Shown: piece by piece, positions 16,653 to 29,390 of the stretch | Position numbering within the stretch: the stretch's first letter is position 1 | Layout of the letters: each line of letters begins with the position of its first letter | Assembly: GCA_003576765.1 (NCBI GenBank) | Contig: QEVP01000014.1 | Location: 22,644 to 86,643 of the forward strand | DNA from: Pseudomonadota bacterium | GTDB taxonomy: Bacteria > Pseudomonadota > Alphaproteobacteria > Rhizobiales > Xanthobacteraceae | Reading direction: 5' to 3' | Length of the DNA: 64,000 nt | Position numbers and translations under genes: made by a program | Notes under the pieces: model-generated | Told to the model about the DNA's origin: nothing | Database searches by the model: none | The model's input: the letters and a program-made list of their open reading frames with translations, nothing else

Positions 16653-18827
16653 ATGGCAAGGCGCATCGTCGATGTTCTGGTGCCGGTGGCGCTCGACCAG
16701 AGCTATTCCTACGCCGTGCCGGCCGGCCTCGACGTCGCGCCGGGCACGGTGGTGAGCGTTCCGCTCGGTGCGCGCAACGTCACCGGGGTGGTGTGGGCCG
16801 ACAATCCCGCGCCCGATCCGCGCCTGCACAATCGCCTGAAGGAGATCGGCGAGGTCGTCGACGTGCCGCCGCTGCGCGAGGAACTGCGCCGCTTCATCGA
16901 CTGGGTGGCGCGCTACACGCTGTCGGCGCGCGGCATGGTGCTGCGCATGGCGCTGCGGCGTGGCGAGCAGCTTGGCCCGGAACGTGTGCGCGCCGGCGTG
17001 CGGCTGGTCAGCGCGCCGCCTGCCCGCATGACGGCGGCGCGGCGGCGCCTGCTCGCGGTGGTGGCCGATGGGCTGTTGCACGGCAAGGCCGATGCCGCGC
17101 GCGAGGCTGGCGTCTCCACCGGCGTGATCGACGCCCTGGTGGACGAGGGTACGCTGACCGTCGAGCCGCTGCCGAAGCCGCCGGCGCCGCCCGCGCCCGA
17201 TCCGTCGTTTGCCGCGCCTGACTTCACGCCGGAGCAGGAGCCCGCCGTCGCGGCGATGCGCGCGCATGCGACAAGCGACACGTTCCGCGTCGCGCTGCTC
17301 GATGGCGTTACCGGCTCGGGCAAGACGGAGGTGTATTTCGAGGCGGTCGCCGAGATGGCGCGGCGCGGCCGGCAGGTGCTGATTTTGATGCCGGAGATCG
17401 CGCTGACCGGGCAGTTCCTCGACCGCTTCGCCGCGCGCTTCGGGGTGCGGCCGCTGGAGTGGCATTCCGAACTGACACCGCGCAGCCGCGCCCGCACCTG
17501 GGCGCAGGTGGCGGACGGCGAGGCGCGCGTCGTCGTCGGCGCGCGTTCGGCGCTGTTTCTGCCTTACGCCGATCTCGGCCTGATCGTCGTCGATGAGGAG
17601 CACGATCAGGCCTACAAGCAGGACGAAGGCGCCCATTATCACGCCCGCGACATGGCGGTGGTGCGCGCGCACATCGCAAAGATCCCGATCGTGCTGGCCT
17701 CCGCCACGCCCTCGGTCGAAACGGAAGTGAATGCGCGCACCGGTCGCTACCAGCGCATCGCATTGCCCTCGCGCTTCGGCGGCCAGACCATGCCGCAGAT
17801 CGAGGCCATCGACTTGCGGCGCGAAGGCGCCCCGCGCGGCCGCTTCATCTCGCCGCCGCTGGCGCAGGCGGTCAGAATCGCGGTCGAGCGCGGCGAGCAG
17901 GCGCTGTTGTTTCTCAACCGGCGCGGCTACGCGCCGCTGACGCTGTGCCGCGCCTGCGGCCACCGCTTCGCATGCACCATCTGCGATGCCTGGCTGGTCG
18001 ATCATCGTTTCCGCAATCGCCTCGTCTGCCATCACTGCGGCTTCTCGATGCCGCGCCCGCACCAGTGCCCGCAGTGCGGCGCCGAGGACACCCTGGCCGC
18101 CATCGGTCCCGGTGTCGAGCGGCTGCAGGAGGAGGCGGCGGCGCTGTTCCCCGAGGCGCGCACCATGGTGCTGTCGAGCGATCTCATCACCTCGATCGAG
18201 ACCATGCGCGCCGAACTGGCCGAGATTGCCGAGGGGCGCGTCGATATCGTCATCGGCACGCAACTGGTCGCCAAGGGCCACCACTTCCCGCGGCTCAATC
18301 TGGTCGGCGTGATCGATGCCGACCTCGGCCTTGCCAACGGCGATCCGCGCGCCGCCGAGCGGACGTTCCAGTTGCTCAATCAGGTGATCGGCCGCGCCGG
18401 GCGCGAGCAGGGCCGCGGCCTCGGTTTTCTGCAGACGCATCAGCCCGAGCACCCGGTGATCAAGGCGCTGGTCGCCTGCGACCGCGAGGCGTTCTACGAC
18501 AGCGAGATCTTAAGCCGCGAACGTACCGGCTATCCGCCGTTCGGGCGGCTGGCGGCGCTGATCGTCTCGGGCGGCGAGCGGCCGGCGACGGAAGGCTTTG
18601 CCCGGCGACTGGCGGCGCTGGCGCCGCGCCACGAGCAGATCGCCGTGCTCGGCCCGGCGGAGGCACCGCTCGCGGTGATCAAGGGCCGCTATCGCTTCCG
18701 CCTGTTGGCGAAGGCGGCGCGCGGCGCCGACCTGTCGTCGTATCTGCGCCAGTGGATGGCCGGCGCGCCGAAGCCGACCGGCAGCCTCAAGCTGGAAATC
18801 GACGTCGATCCGCAGAGTTTTCTGTAG
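16653..18827 (+). CDS. priA: Primosomal replication protein N' (PriA helicase)
   Basis: Restarts stalled replication forks by loading the primosome. I use the ATG at 16653 (MARRIVDVLVPVALDQSYSY); an ATG at 16629 is also possible. The 3' DNA-binding domain occupies about the first 100 residues. Helicase motifs: Walker A GVTGSGKTEVYFEA at about 218-231, DEEHD (motif II), and LASATPSVETE (motif III). The zinc region has eight cysteines in four CxxC pairs (CRAC, CTIC, CHHC, CPQC) beginning around residue 432. GTQLVAKGHHFPRLNLVGV and QVIGRAGRE are motifs V and VI. About 724 aa, normal length. Divergent from xerC, with about 75 bp between the chosen starts. Confidence 0.95.
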   Translation: MARRIVDVLVPVALDQSYSYAVPAGLDVAPGTVVSVPLGARNVTGVVWADNPAPDPRLHNRLKEIGEVVDVPPLREELRRFIDWVARYTLSARGMVLRMALRRGEQLGPERVRAGVRLVSAPPARMTAARRRLLAVVADGLLHGKADAAREAGVSTGVIDALVDEGTLTVEPLPKPPAPPAPDPSFAAPDFTPEQEPAVAAMRAHATSDTFRVALLDGVTGSGKTEVYFEAVAEMARRGRQVLILMPEIALTGQFLDRFAARFGVRPLEWHSELTPRSRARTWAQVADGEARVVVGARSALFLPYADLGLIVVDEEHDQAYKQDEGAHYHARDMAVVRAHIAKIPIVLASATPSVETEVNARTGRYQRIALPSRFGGQTMPQIEAIDLRREGAPRGRFISPPLAQAVRIAVERGEQALLFLNRRGYAPLTLCRACGHRFACTICDAWLVDHRFRNRLVCHHCGFSMPRPHQCPQCGAEDTLAAIGPGVERLQEEAAALFPEARTMVLSSDLITSIETMRAELAEIAEGRVDIVIGTQLVAKGHHFPRLNLVGVIDADLGLANGDPRAAERTFQLLNQVIGRAGREQGRGLGFLQTHQPEHPVIKALVACDREAFYDSEILSRERTGYPPFGRLAALIVSGGERPATEGFARRLAALAPRHEQIAVLGPAEAPLAVIKGRYRFRLLAKAARGADLSSYLRQWMAGAPKPTGSLKLEIDVDPQSFL

Positions 18828-18862
18828 GGCACTCAAGGGACATGTCGTCCCCCACCCTTGAT

Positions 18863-18886
18863 CCCTCCCCCGCGCGCGGGGGAGGG
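18863..18886. terminator. Perfect 24-bp palindrome (family C repeat) between convergent priA and rlpA
   Basis: Twelve bases (CCCTCCCCCGCG) followed at once by their reverse complement. It lies in the 71-bp space between the 3' ends of priA and rlpA, where a strong two-way hairpin could stop transcription from both sides, though there is no U-run. The identical 24-bp word recurs at 46474-46497, and near-matches at about 13720 and 61000, so it is also a dispersed repeat. Confidence 0.55.
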
Positions 18887-18898
18887 TAAGTTCGGTGA

Positions 18899-19399
18899 TT
18901 ACTGCACTTCCGCGACCACCCGGCCGACGCCGCGGCTGGTCAGCCCGATGGCGCGCGCCGCGCCCTTCGACAGGTCGAGCACGCGGCCGCGGATGAACGG
19001 CCCGCGGTCGTTGATGGTGACGACCACACTGCGGCTGCCGTGGGTCACCTTGAGTTTGGTGCCGAACGGCAGGTGGCGGTGCGCGGCGGTCATGGCGTTT
19101 TCATTGAAGCGCTGGCCGGAGGCGGTCTTGTTGCCGACATTGTTGCCGTAATACGAGGCGATGCCGGAGAAACTGCGGCCGGCGCGGCGCGTCGGCTCGA
19201 GCGAGGCGTAGGCGTTGCGCAAGTTGGTGCGCGCGGCCTTGCCGGTCTCCTGCCGGGCTTCGGATGACGTCCCGGACTTGGTAGAATCGGCGAAACTGGC
19301 GCCGGGTGCGACGGCCACCACGGCGGTGGTCGCGGCAATGGTCAGAAGCGAGCGGATGGCGGCACGGCGCACGCGTGCGCCCGTCGTCTGTCGTGGCAT
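18899..19399 (-). CDS. RlpA-family septal ring lytic transglycosylase (no SPOR domain)
   Basis: 166 aa: basic start, a hydrophobic export segment at about residues 12-37 (ending SFADS), a linker, and a C-terminal double-psi beta-barrel of about 90 residues. Family motifs are present: GIASYYG, KTASGQRFNENAMTAAHR (A-S-G-x-x-[FY]) and VTINDRGPFIRGRVLDLSKGAA, with the Asp and Arg of the active cleft. There is no lipobox cysteine and no SPOR domain, unlike E. coli RlpA, so it is probably a periplasmic soluble enzyme. It cuts or binds peptidoglycan lacking stem peptides in characterised relatives. Monocistronic. Confidence 0.88.
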   Translation of the reverse strand: MPRQTTGARVRRAAIRSLLTIAATTAVVAVAPGASFADSTKSGTSSEARQETGKAARTNLRNAYASLEPTRRAGRSFSGIASYYGNNVGNKTASGQRFNENAMTAAHRHLPFGTKLKVTHGSRSVVVTINDRGPFIRGRVLDLSKGAARAIGLTSRGVGRVVAEVQ

Positions 19400-19985
19400 T
19401 CAACGATCCCCTTCGGTCACCCCAGCCAATTGGGTGAGTAGATTGGCGAGACCCCCGCCAGAAGCGGCAGATCAAATGCGAATGGGGCTTAAACATGTCG
19501 GTGGACAAATGACAAACTTTGCCCGCATCTGGGGCAATAGCCTGCCGTCTCCAGCGAATACTTGCTGTATACGTCGTATTAACGTCGTTGTTCTTATGGA
19601 TACTTTATAGTGGCGGGCGGATGCGGCATTGCCGCGCGCGCCGCAAGTATTGACAGAGGCCGCGCAAGACGGCTGCCACGCAGGCTTTTGCATGGCTCGT
19701 ATTTTGTCACCGCATGGCAGAGCCGCTGCCGGCTTGGGTTGTCGGCCACAGGTCCGGCCTGCCCGCTGCCCGTAAAAGGCGCCCTGCGACAAGGCGCGCG
19801 CGGTGCGGGCCTCATGTTGCACCTGCGCCGCCGCTATGTTAGCAAGGCCGCGTTTTCATGATAGCGGCTGGCCCCGGGCTGGCGAAGCGTCAAAATTCAG
19901 CTTGAATCTCAATGTCTTGGATGGGTCTGCGCTGGAAGCCGGCGCACGTTCCGAGCTTGCGGGTTCGGCACCGGAGAGCGTGATC
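19400..19985. other. 586-bp gene-free region between rlpA and the ATP synthase operon
   Basis: It must hold the promoters of the divergent rlpA and atpH genes. Around 19555-19615 the base composition drops clearly (GTATACGTCGTATTAACG and TTCTTATGGATACTTTATAG), the likeliest place for promoter elements, but I cannot assign -35 and -10 boxes with confidence. The atpH-side leader is then 300 bp or more. The frames open across it have no protein-like character. Confidence 0.5.
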
Positions 19986-22075
<2,090 letters not shown>

Positions 22076-22090
22076 TATGAAGGCGCGCGG

Positions 22091-22219
22091 AGTCCTCTCC
22101 ATCTCTCCCCTTGAAAAGGGGAGGGTGGCCGCCAAAGGCGGCCGGGTGGGGATTGCTGTCGCCGGAACCCCCACCCGGCAAGCTGCGCTTGCCGACCTCC
22201 CCCTTGCAGGGGGAGGTAG
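22091..22219. repeat. Palindromic repeat element inside the ATP synthase operon (atpA-atpG spacer)
   Basis: The spacer contains three hairpins: CTCTCCCCTTGAAAAGGGGAG, GGCCGCCAAAGGCGGCC, and CTCCCCCTTGCAGGGGGAG, joined by GGGTGGGG / CCCCACCC, so the two outer parts also pair with each other. It is a mobile-looking repeat of the class that rhizobial genomes carry. As it is transcribed with the operon it may act as an RNA processing or stability site. Confidence 0.7.
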
Positions 22220-22244
22220 CGAAAGAACCGGAAGCTAGGCGGAC

Positions 22245-24607
<2,363 letters not shown>

Positions 24608-24613
24608 GCAATC

Positions 24614-24730
24614 ATCGTCATTGCCGGGCATGGCCGTTCGTGGAACGGCGTTCTATCGGGCACCTGTGCCGGCAATTCATCGATAAACGGTTTTGGCGGA
24701 TGGACCCGCGGGTTGAGCCCGCGGGGTGAC
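24614..24730. repeat. Family A-like repeat spacer between atpD and atpC
   Basis: A 142-bp gap separates atpD and atpC. It contains GTCATTGCCGGGCATGGC and GTTCGTGGAACGGCGTTCT (compare the family A copy at 1605-1730), and a GACCCGCGGGTTGAGCCCGCGGGG hairpin (given in two arms: ACCCGCGGG and CCCGCGGGG). It is the second repeat inside this operon. Confidence 0.6.
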
Positions 24731-24749
24731 GGCAGAGAGACTGGACACC

Positions 24750-25160
24750 ATGGCGACCTTCCATTTTGAACTCGTCTCGCCCGAAAAGCTCGCCTATTCC
24801 GGCGAGGTCGATCAGGTCGATGTGCCGGGGCTCGAGGGCGACTTCGGCGTGCTGGCCGAGCATGCGCCGCTGGTCGCGGTGCTGCGTCCCGGCATCCTCA
24901 CCGTGATCGTCGGCGGCACGCGCGAGAAGATCGTGGTGCTGGGCGGCGTGGCCGAGGTGTCTGACAAGGGGCTCACGGTGCTGGCCGACGTCGCGACCTC
25001 GATCGCGGATCTCGATCGGGCGGCGTTCGCCAGCCAGATCGAGGAGATGGAAGAAAAGCTCAAGAACGGCGAGCCAGGCCACGAACTCGACCGCGAGATC
25101 GAGCGGCTCGACCATTTCAAGTCTCTGCAGGGCCACCTCGAATCGACCGCGATGCATTAG
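24750..25160 (+). CDS. atpC: ATP synthase F1 subunit epsilon
   Basis: 136 aa from the ATG at 24750, chosen because [20 protein letters not shown] is the usual first strand; eight extra codons upstream do not fit. The beta-sandwich ([20 protein letters not shown]) is complete and is followed by the C-terminal helical part ([20 protein letters not shown]). Inhibitory subunit that controls ATP hydrolysis. Last gene of atpHAGDC; the F0 genes are not in this window, as is usual for Alphaproteobacteria. Its stop codon TAG is the first part of a family B repeat. Confidence 0.95.
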   Translation: MATFHFELVSPEKLAYSGEVDQVDVPGLEGDFGVLAEHAPLVAVLRPGILTVIVGGTREKIVVLGGVAEVSDKGLTVLADVATSIADLDRAAFASQIEEMEEKLKNGEPGHELDREIERLDHFKSLQGHLESTAMH

Positions 25161-25264
25161 AGCATTTTGCTTTTGATGGGATCAAAAGCAAAGCTCTAGA
25201 TTGTTGATTTGACGCGTTTTCTTGAGCGCGAACCGGTTTCCTCTTCGCTTGAAAACGCTATAAG
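25160..25264. repeat. Family B repeat on the atpC stop codon
   Basis: Begins with the last base of the atpC stop (TAGAGC) and reads AGCATTTTGCTTTTGATGGG, ATCAAAAGCAAAGCTCT (hairpin), then GACGCGTTTTCTTGAGCGCG, AACCGGTTTCCTCTTCGCTT and GAAAACGCT. The hairpin directly after the stop could terminate the atp operon. An inverted copy follows at 25382-25484. The spacer 25161-25487 holds these two copies and no gene. Confidence 0.75.
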
Positions 25265-25381
25265 CGCGGGCCGCGATCAGGTCGTCCTTGTTGTCCACGA
25301 ACGTCATGCTCTCAAGCCCGGTCCGGCGTTCGGATCGGGCTTTTCGCTGTCATGGGTGGTGGATCGCGTGGGCCGGCTGGA

Positions 25382-25484
25382 GGGTTTTCGAGCAAAGTAA
25401 AAACCGGGTCGCGTGAAGAAAACGCGCCAGAACAATAATCCAGCGCCCCGCTTCTGATTCCATCAGAAGCGGGAAAGCTCTAAG
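25382..25484. repeat. Family B repeat, inverted relative to the copy at 25160
   Basis: Reads GGGTTTTCGAGCAAAGTAAA, ACCGGGTCGCGTGAAGAAAA, CGCGCCAGAACAATAAT, then the hairpin CGCTTCTGATTCCATCAGAAGCG (arms CGCTTCTGAT and ATCAGAAGCG) and GGAAAGCTCT. It ends 3 bp before the encoded CCA of tRNA-Gly (minus strand), so for that gene it lies immediately 3' and could end its transcript. Confidence 0.75.
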
Positions 25485-25487
25485 GGC

Positions 25488-25562
25488 TGGAGCGGGCGAT
25501 GGGAATCGAACCCACGACATACAGCTTGGGAAGCTGTCGTTCTACCACTGAACTACGCCCGC
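25488..25562 (-). tRNA. tRNA-Gly (anticodon CCC)
   Basis: Read on the minus strand, the acceptor stem GCGGGCG pairs with CGCCCGC. The D-arm is AGTTCAGTGGTAGAAC, the anticodon arm ACAGC-TTCCCAA-GCTGT has anticodon CCC, and the T-arm is GTGGG-TTCGATT-CCCAT (one mismatch). CCA is encoded (plus-strand TGG at 25488-25490). Confidence 0.95.
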
Positions 25563-25716
25563 GTGCCGCAGCCTGTCTGCCGGATCGACGCGGCTTGCCG
25601 CTCTAGAGGCGGCGCGCTCGACCCGGCGCCGCCGGATCAGTGATCGTCTTACAATGAGCCGGCGGGGTCTGGCTACAGCCTTTTCTGCGCGGGCGCGGTA
25701 GCGCGCAGCACCGCCG

Positions 25717-25941
25717 TTAAGGCTCGGGGTCCTCGTCCATGTCCTCGAGCAGGTCGATCAGTTCGGCGACCTTGCCGGTCGGCAGCGGCCGGCCCTCGTT
25801 GACGAGCGCGTCGTCGCTGTTGACCCAGGCCCAGGCCTGCGCCAATTCCCCGGCTGTCGCACCCGTCAACATGATCTCGCTCAGCAGTTGCTCGTCGGCG
25901 GGGCCGATGATTGCCGTGATGTCGCGCGCGGTCATCGTCAT
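25717..25941 (-). CDS. Small acidic conserved protein of unknown function
   Basis: 74 aa, acidic, with C-terminal LIDLLEDMDEDPEP. Predicted mostly helical (DEQLLSEIMLTGATAGELAQ then AWAWVNSDDALVNEGR). I recognise the general type as a short Rhizobiales protein but no named family. A purine-rich AGGAGACCTGACAA lies upstream of the ATG on the coding strand, a good ribosome site, which supports it as a real gene. Nothing else can be said of its function. Confidence 0.6.
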   Translation of the reverse strand: MTMTARDITAIIGPADEQLLSEIMLTGATAGELAQAWAWVNSDDALVNEGRPLPTGKVAELIDLLEDMDEDPEP

Positions 25942-26177
25942 TTGTCAGGTCTCCTTCGATCGCAACGGTGGAGCCGGAACGAGCCCGGCCGTCTCGGCCG
26001 GGCAACACCCTGAACCAGTCAGATCGGTATGACATTGCGGTGGCGCAAGGCGCGCCGCTCGTTCGCCGCGCGCCTCGCCGTACCTCGCGCGCCTCGGTGT
26101 CAATCATACCTTTTGACTGATTCTTATAATTGCGTGCCCGCTGCCGCTGACTATGCTCCGCGCGGGGAGCCTATGCG

Positions 26178-26285
26178 ATGTGGTATCTGTTTCTTCTGTT
26201 TCCTGCCTCACTGTTTGCGATCATCGCGTTCTGGCGCTGGCGGCAGCCTGCGCAGGCGCAGGAGATGGAATCCCGCACCTGGTAG
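26178..26285 (+). CDS. Short membrane protein (35 aa), unknown
   Basis: The frame reads MWYLFLLFPASLFAIIAFWR, then WRQPAQAQEMESRTW and TAG. One membrane segment fills residues 2-19, followed by a basic then acidic tail. A strong GGGGAG ribosome site lies at 26164-26169, eight bases before the ATG. It stands 96 bp upstream of the nuclease gene in the same direction. No family recognised. The site plus the clean signal-anchor pattern make it more than chance, but only expression data could confirm it. Confidence 0.45.
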   Translation: MWYLFLLFPASLFAIIAFWRWRQPAQAQEMESRTW

Positions 26286-26381
26286 CGCCGGGGTGCCGCG
26301 AGGCTGCGATCCGGCTGTCTCGTTCGAATGAAGGCCGCCCGATTAACCTTGCCGTGAGGTCTGCGCCGTAGCCTTGCGCGG

Positions 26382-26945
26382 ATGACGAACGACATCCTGG
26401 CCTTCAAGGAACGCCGCGTCCTTGGCCTTGCCAAGGGACGGTGGCGTTGGATCGGCCGGCGGGCGCTGATTGCGGCCGTCGCCGTCGTCTCGGCGTTCGC
26501 CGCCTATCAGTTCGGTGCCGAGCGCAGCGCGCAGCTTGCCTCGCAGCTGTGGAGTTTCGTACGCCCTTCGATCATTGGCGCGCCCCTCACTGCCGACGGC
26601 TTGGGCGTGCGGAAAATGCCGATCTGTGTCGGCCCGGTGCGGGTGAGTTGCGTGATCGACGGCGACACCGCCTGGGTGGAGGGTGAAAAGATCAGGATCA
26701 GCGGGATCGACGCGCCGGAGATCGAGGGCCGCTGTGGTTTCGAGCGTGAGCTGGCTGAGCGCGCCAAGCGCCGGCTGAGCGAGCTTCTGTCCTCGCAGCC
26801 GTTTACGGTCGCCCGCTCCGGCACGGACCGCTATGGCCGCACGCTGGCGACGCTCTATCTGCGCGACAGCGGCGACGTCGGGGCGGTGATGACGCGCGAA
26901 GGACTGGTGCGGGAGTGGACCGGCCGCAGGCTGCCGTGGTGTTGA
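26382..26945 (+). CDS. Membrane-anchored thermonuclease (staphylococcal nuclease-like)
   Basis: 187 aa: N-terminal anchor at about residues 24-43, then a short SNase fold. The active-site pieces are there: CVIDGDTAWVEGEKIRISGI with Asp93/Asp95, DAPEI with the metal Asp110, and DRYGRTLATLYL at 149-160 with the catalytic arginine. The C terminus ends REWTGRRLPWC. Relatives cut single- and double-stranded DNA and RNA outside the cytoplasm. The anchor would put the domain in the periplasm. Stands alone, convergent with the GntR regulator gene. Confidence 0.85.
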   Translation: MTNDILAFKERRVLGLAKGRWRWIGRRALIAAVAVVSAFAAYQFGAERSAQLASQLWSFVRPSIIGAPLTADGLGVRKMPICVGPVRVSCVIDGDTAWVEGEKIRISGIDAPEIEGRCGFERELAERAKRRLSELLSSQPFTVARSGTDRYGRTLATLYLRDSGDVGAVMTREGLVREWTGRRLPWC

Positions 26946-26987
26946 ACGGATTGCGGGCGCCGCCAAATCGTCCAGCTTGGTTAGAGG

Positions 26988-27767
26988 TTATTTCAGCCGC
27001 TTTCTAGGCGGAGAGGAGGGCGGCGCCTTGCTGTCTTTCGCCTCCCGCCACTCCTGCGCCTGCTGATATTTGCTGGCCAGATAAGCCATCTGCTCCGCCA
27101 GGGCTGCAACCGCGGCGTCGGCATCGCGTGCTTTCAAGGCGGCGAGAATGTTTTCGTGGTGCGCGATGATGAACTGACGTTCTCGAAACCGGTAGACGAC
27201 CATGTTGAGGACAGGCTGCAAAATCTCGGACACGGCAGCCATGAGAAATTTGAGGACGGAATTCTGGGTCGCCTGGGCGAGCAGTGTATGAAAGCGAACG
27301 TCGGACGCGCAGAACTCGATGTCCGTCATGGTGTCGTTGCGCTGGCGGGCCAATTCCGCAGCCATGGCCTTTAGGTCCAACTCCGATCGCTTGGTCGTGG
27401 CGATACGGCAGCAGATCTGTTCAAGCTCCGATCGTGCCTCGAGGATATCCTGCATGGAAAACTCGCCCATGCTGACAAGCACGGACGTGATGCTGGAGAG
27501 TTGTTCACGAACATCGGCACTATCGGGCAGCCTGACGAAAGTACCGCCGCTCGGCCCCCTTCGTGATCGGATGAGGTTCTGCGCTCCCAGAATCTTGAGC
27601 GCCTCCCGAACCGTAGGGCGCGATACGTTGAACTGCTGGGCGAGCTCTTCTTCAGTCGGAAGCCGCTGATCCACCTTAAGTTTCCCACTCATAATGGAGT
27701 CACGGATCTGCCCGGCGATCTGACTTGCGGCGCTTTCGGTTCTGACGGCCTTGAATTCGACGGGCAT
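26988..27767 (-). CDS. GntR/FadR-family transcriptional regulator
   Basis: 259 aa from the ATG at 27767 (GGAAGG nine bases upstream; an ATG at 27785 is also possible). The N-terminal winged helix reads SGKLKVDQRLPTEEELAQQF then NVSRPTVREALKILGAQNLI, the GntR recognition helix. The C-terminal FCD domain (FadR type) has the metal-ligand pattern D..FH and later HENILAALKARDADAAVAAL with its conserved His. FadR-type regulators sense organic acids or acyl-CoAs. It is divergent from the remains of a crotonase/ligase/reductase cluster, which it presumably once controlled. By eye the G+C content is lower than in the core genes. The usual intergenic control region is missing because the crotonase fragment abuts it. 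Confidence 0.9.
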   Translation of the reverse strand: MPVEFKAVRTESAASQIAGQIRDSIMSGKLKVDQRLPTEEELAQQFNVSRPTVREALKILGAQNLIRSRRGPSGGTFVRLPDSADVREQLSSITSVLVSMGEFSMQDILEARSELEQICCRIATTKRSELDLKAMAAELARQRNDTMTDIEFCASDVRFHTLLAQATQNSVLKFLMAAVSEILQPVLNMVVYRFRERQFIIAHHENILAALKARDADAAVAALAEQMAYLASKYQQAQEWREAKDSKAPPSSPPRKRLK

Positions 27768-27769
27768 AG

Positions 27770-28516
27770 CTCTCGACCTTCCCATTTGTCATTGGCGCGC
27801 TGACCGCGCAAGTCGAGCGGGCCGAAACCGATGCCTCGGTACGCGTGATCGCCGTATCCGGCGCGGGCGGCAATTTCTCCGCCGGCTACGATCTCACCGG
27901 CTTCTTCGAGAACTACGAGGGCGCGTCGCCGCAGGCGATCCGTGATGCAATCAGCGCCGGCAACGAACTGGCGTTGCGGATCTGGCAGCTACGCAAGCCG
28001 GTGATCGCCGAGATCGAAGGCTACTGTCTCGGCGGCGCGTTTGAGATCGCGATGGCCTGCGATTTCGTGATGGCGTCAAGCAGCGCCAAGTTCGGGGAGC
28101 CGGAAATCCGCCTCGCAGATGCGCCTCCGTTCCTGATCAGCCCATGGATCATGAACATGCGGGCGGCGAAGGACTTGCTGCTCACGGGCGACGTGATCGA
28201 CGCGCAGAGAGCCGATCGATTGGGGCTTTTGACATCCGTATCCGAACCTGCGGAGCTTGGCGCGTCCGTCGAGAAGATGGCGAGGAAGCTCGCAGGATTT
28301 GCCCAAGAAACCTGGCATCTGAACAAGTCCGCCGTAAACAGGACTTATGAGATCATGGGTTTCCGGTCGGCGATCGAGATGGGCATGGACATGTTCATGG
28401 CCGCCAATACCAATCCCAGTGCCTTCAAGACCGAGTTCGTTGTGCGCGCCAAGCGGGACGGATTCTCCTCGGCGCTGAAGTGGGCGGCGTCGCGCTATGA
28501 GGGTGCCGATGATTGA
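27770..28516 (+). pseudogene. Enoyl-CoA hydratase/isomerase (crotonase), start missing
   Basis: The frame carries a recognisable crotonase from VERAETDASVRVIAVSGAGG onward, with NFSAGYDL (first oxyanion strand), IEGYCLGGAFEIAMACDFVM (second oxyanion loop) and FGEPEIRLADAPPFL. In the stretch 27770-27844 the reading frame is open and similar to the family but has no ATG, GTG or TTG; an in-frame TAG lies at 27767-27769. About 30 N-terminal residues of a normal 250-260 aa crotonase are gone. The first usable start is the GTG at 27845, which would remove still more. So the gene has lost its start to a deletion whose edge is the GntR gene. The 3' end is intact and overlaps the ligase start. Confidence 0.75.
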
Positions 28517-29390
28517 TGTCAACGTCTCGACGGATGTTATCGCCTCGCGGGCGATGTCGATCGTTGGCATGTTGGATCACGCTGCAACGTCCTTCAGTAG
28601 CAAAGCATGTGTCGTAGCCCCGGAGCGTTCGGTCACCTTCCTGCAATTCAGGGCAGAGGTCCTGAACATCGCCTCGTGGCTGCACCGGATCGGGATCCGC
28701 CCGCGCGATCGCGTCGCGATCCTCGATGTCAACAGTCTCAATTTCATGCTGGCCGCCTGCGCCGTTGGTGCGATTGGTGCGATCATCGTGCCGCTGAACT
28801 ATCGGCAGCGCGTGCCCGAAATGCGATACCAGATCCGCGACTCCGGCGCGCGGCTCTTGTTGGTCGGCTCGCGCTACGATAGCGAAGCCGAAGCGCTCGC
28901 GAGCGATCTGGAGCTGGGCGCGCGCCGTCTCGACGGTGACGTGTTTCAGGCGTGCCTGTCGGCAGGCGACGGAGCGGCGGATGTCGAGCTGGAGCACAAC
29001 TCCGATTCCCCGTTCGCGATCTGCTACACGAGCGGCACAACCGGGAATCCGAAGGGTGCGGTGATCACCCAGCGCGTGGCCCACATGCGCGCGCTCAAGC
29101 TGTTGTACGAACTCGGCCTGCGGCACGACGACGTCATGCATATGACGACGCCGATGTTTCATATCTCGTGTCTGATGCTGAGCCTTGGAGGACTGCTGCG
29201 CGGCTCGACGCAGGTGGTCGCCCCGCAGTTCGACGTCGATTCGACGCTCGCGCTGATCGGCAGGCACGGCGTCACGTTCATCAACGTGGTGCCGACCATC
29301 CTGAGCATGATTCTCAACCGGCCCGATTTCACGCCGGCAATGCTGAAGGGACTGCGCGTCATCATGTACACGGCGGCGCCGATCAGCTTC
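28509..29390 (+). pseudogene. Acyl-CoA synthetase (AMP-binding), C-terminal part lost
   Basis: The ATG at 28509 overlaps the crotonase stop (ATGATTGA) with AGGG six bases upstream. The N-terminal domain is normal: VTFLQFRAEVLNIASWLHRI, the P-loop CYTSGTTGNPKGAVITQR and PMFHISCLMLSLGG. After GLRVIMYTAAPIS (about residue 294) the family sequence stops. The A5-A10 motifs (YGxTE, the GD hinge and the catalytic lysine), some 220 residues, are missing. The frame continues without a break into an AcuI-like reductase. Such a product cannot adenylate and transfer in the usual way. Confidence 0.8.

Noticed and set aside
16632..18452. A 606-codon minus-strand frame opposite priA
   Set aside because: It is antisense to a complete PriA with all helicase and zinc motifs; the translated product shows no family motif.
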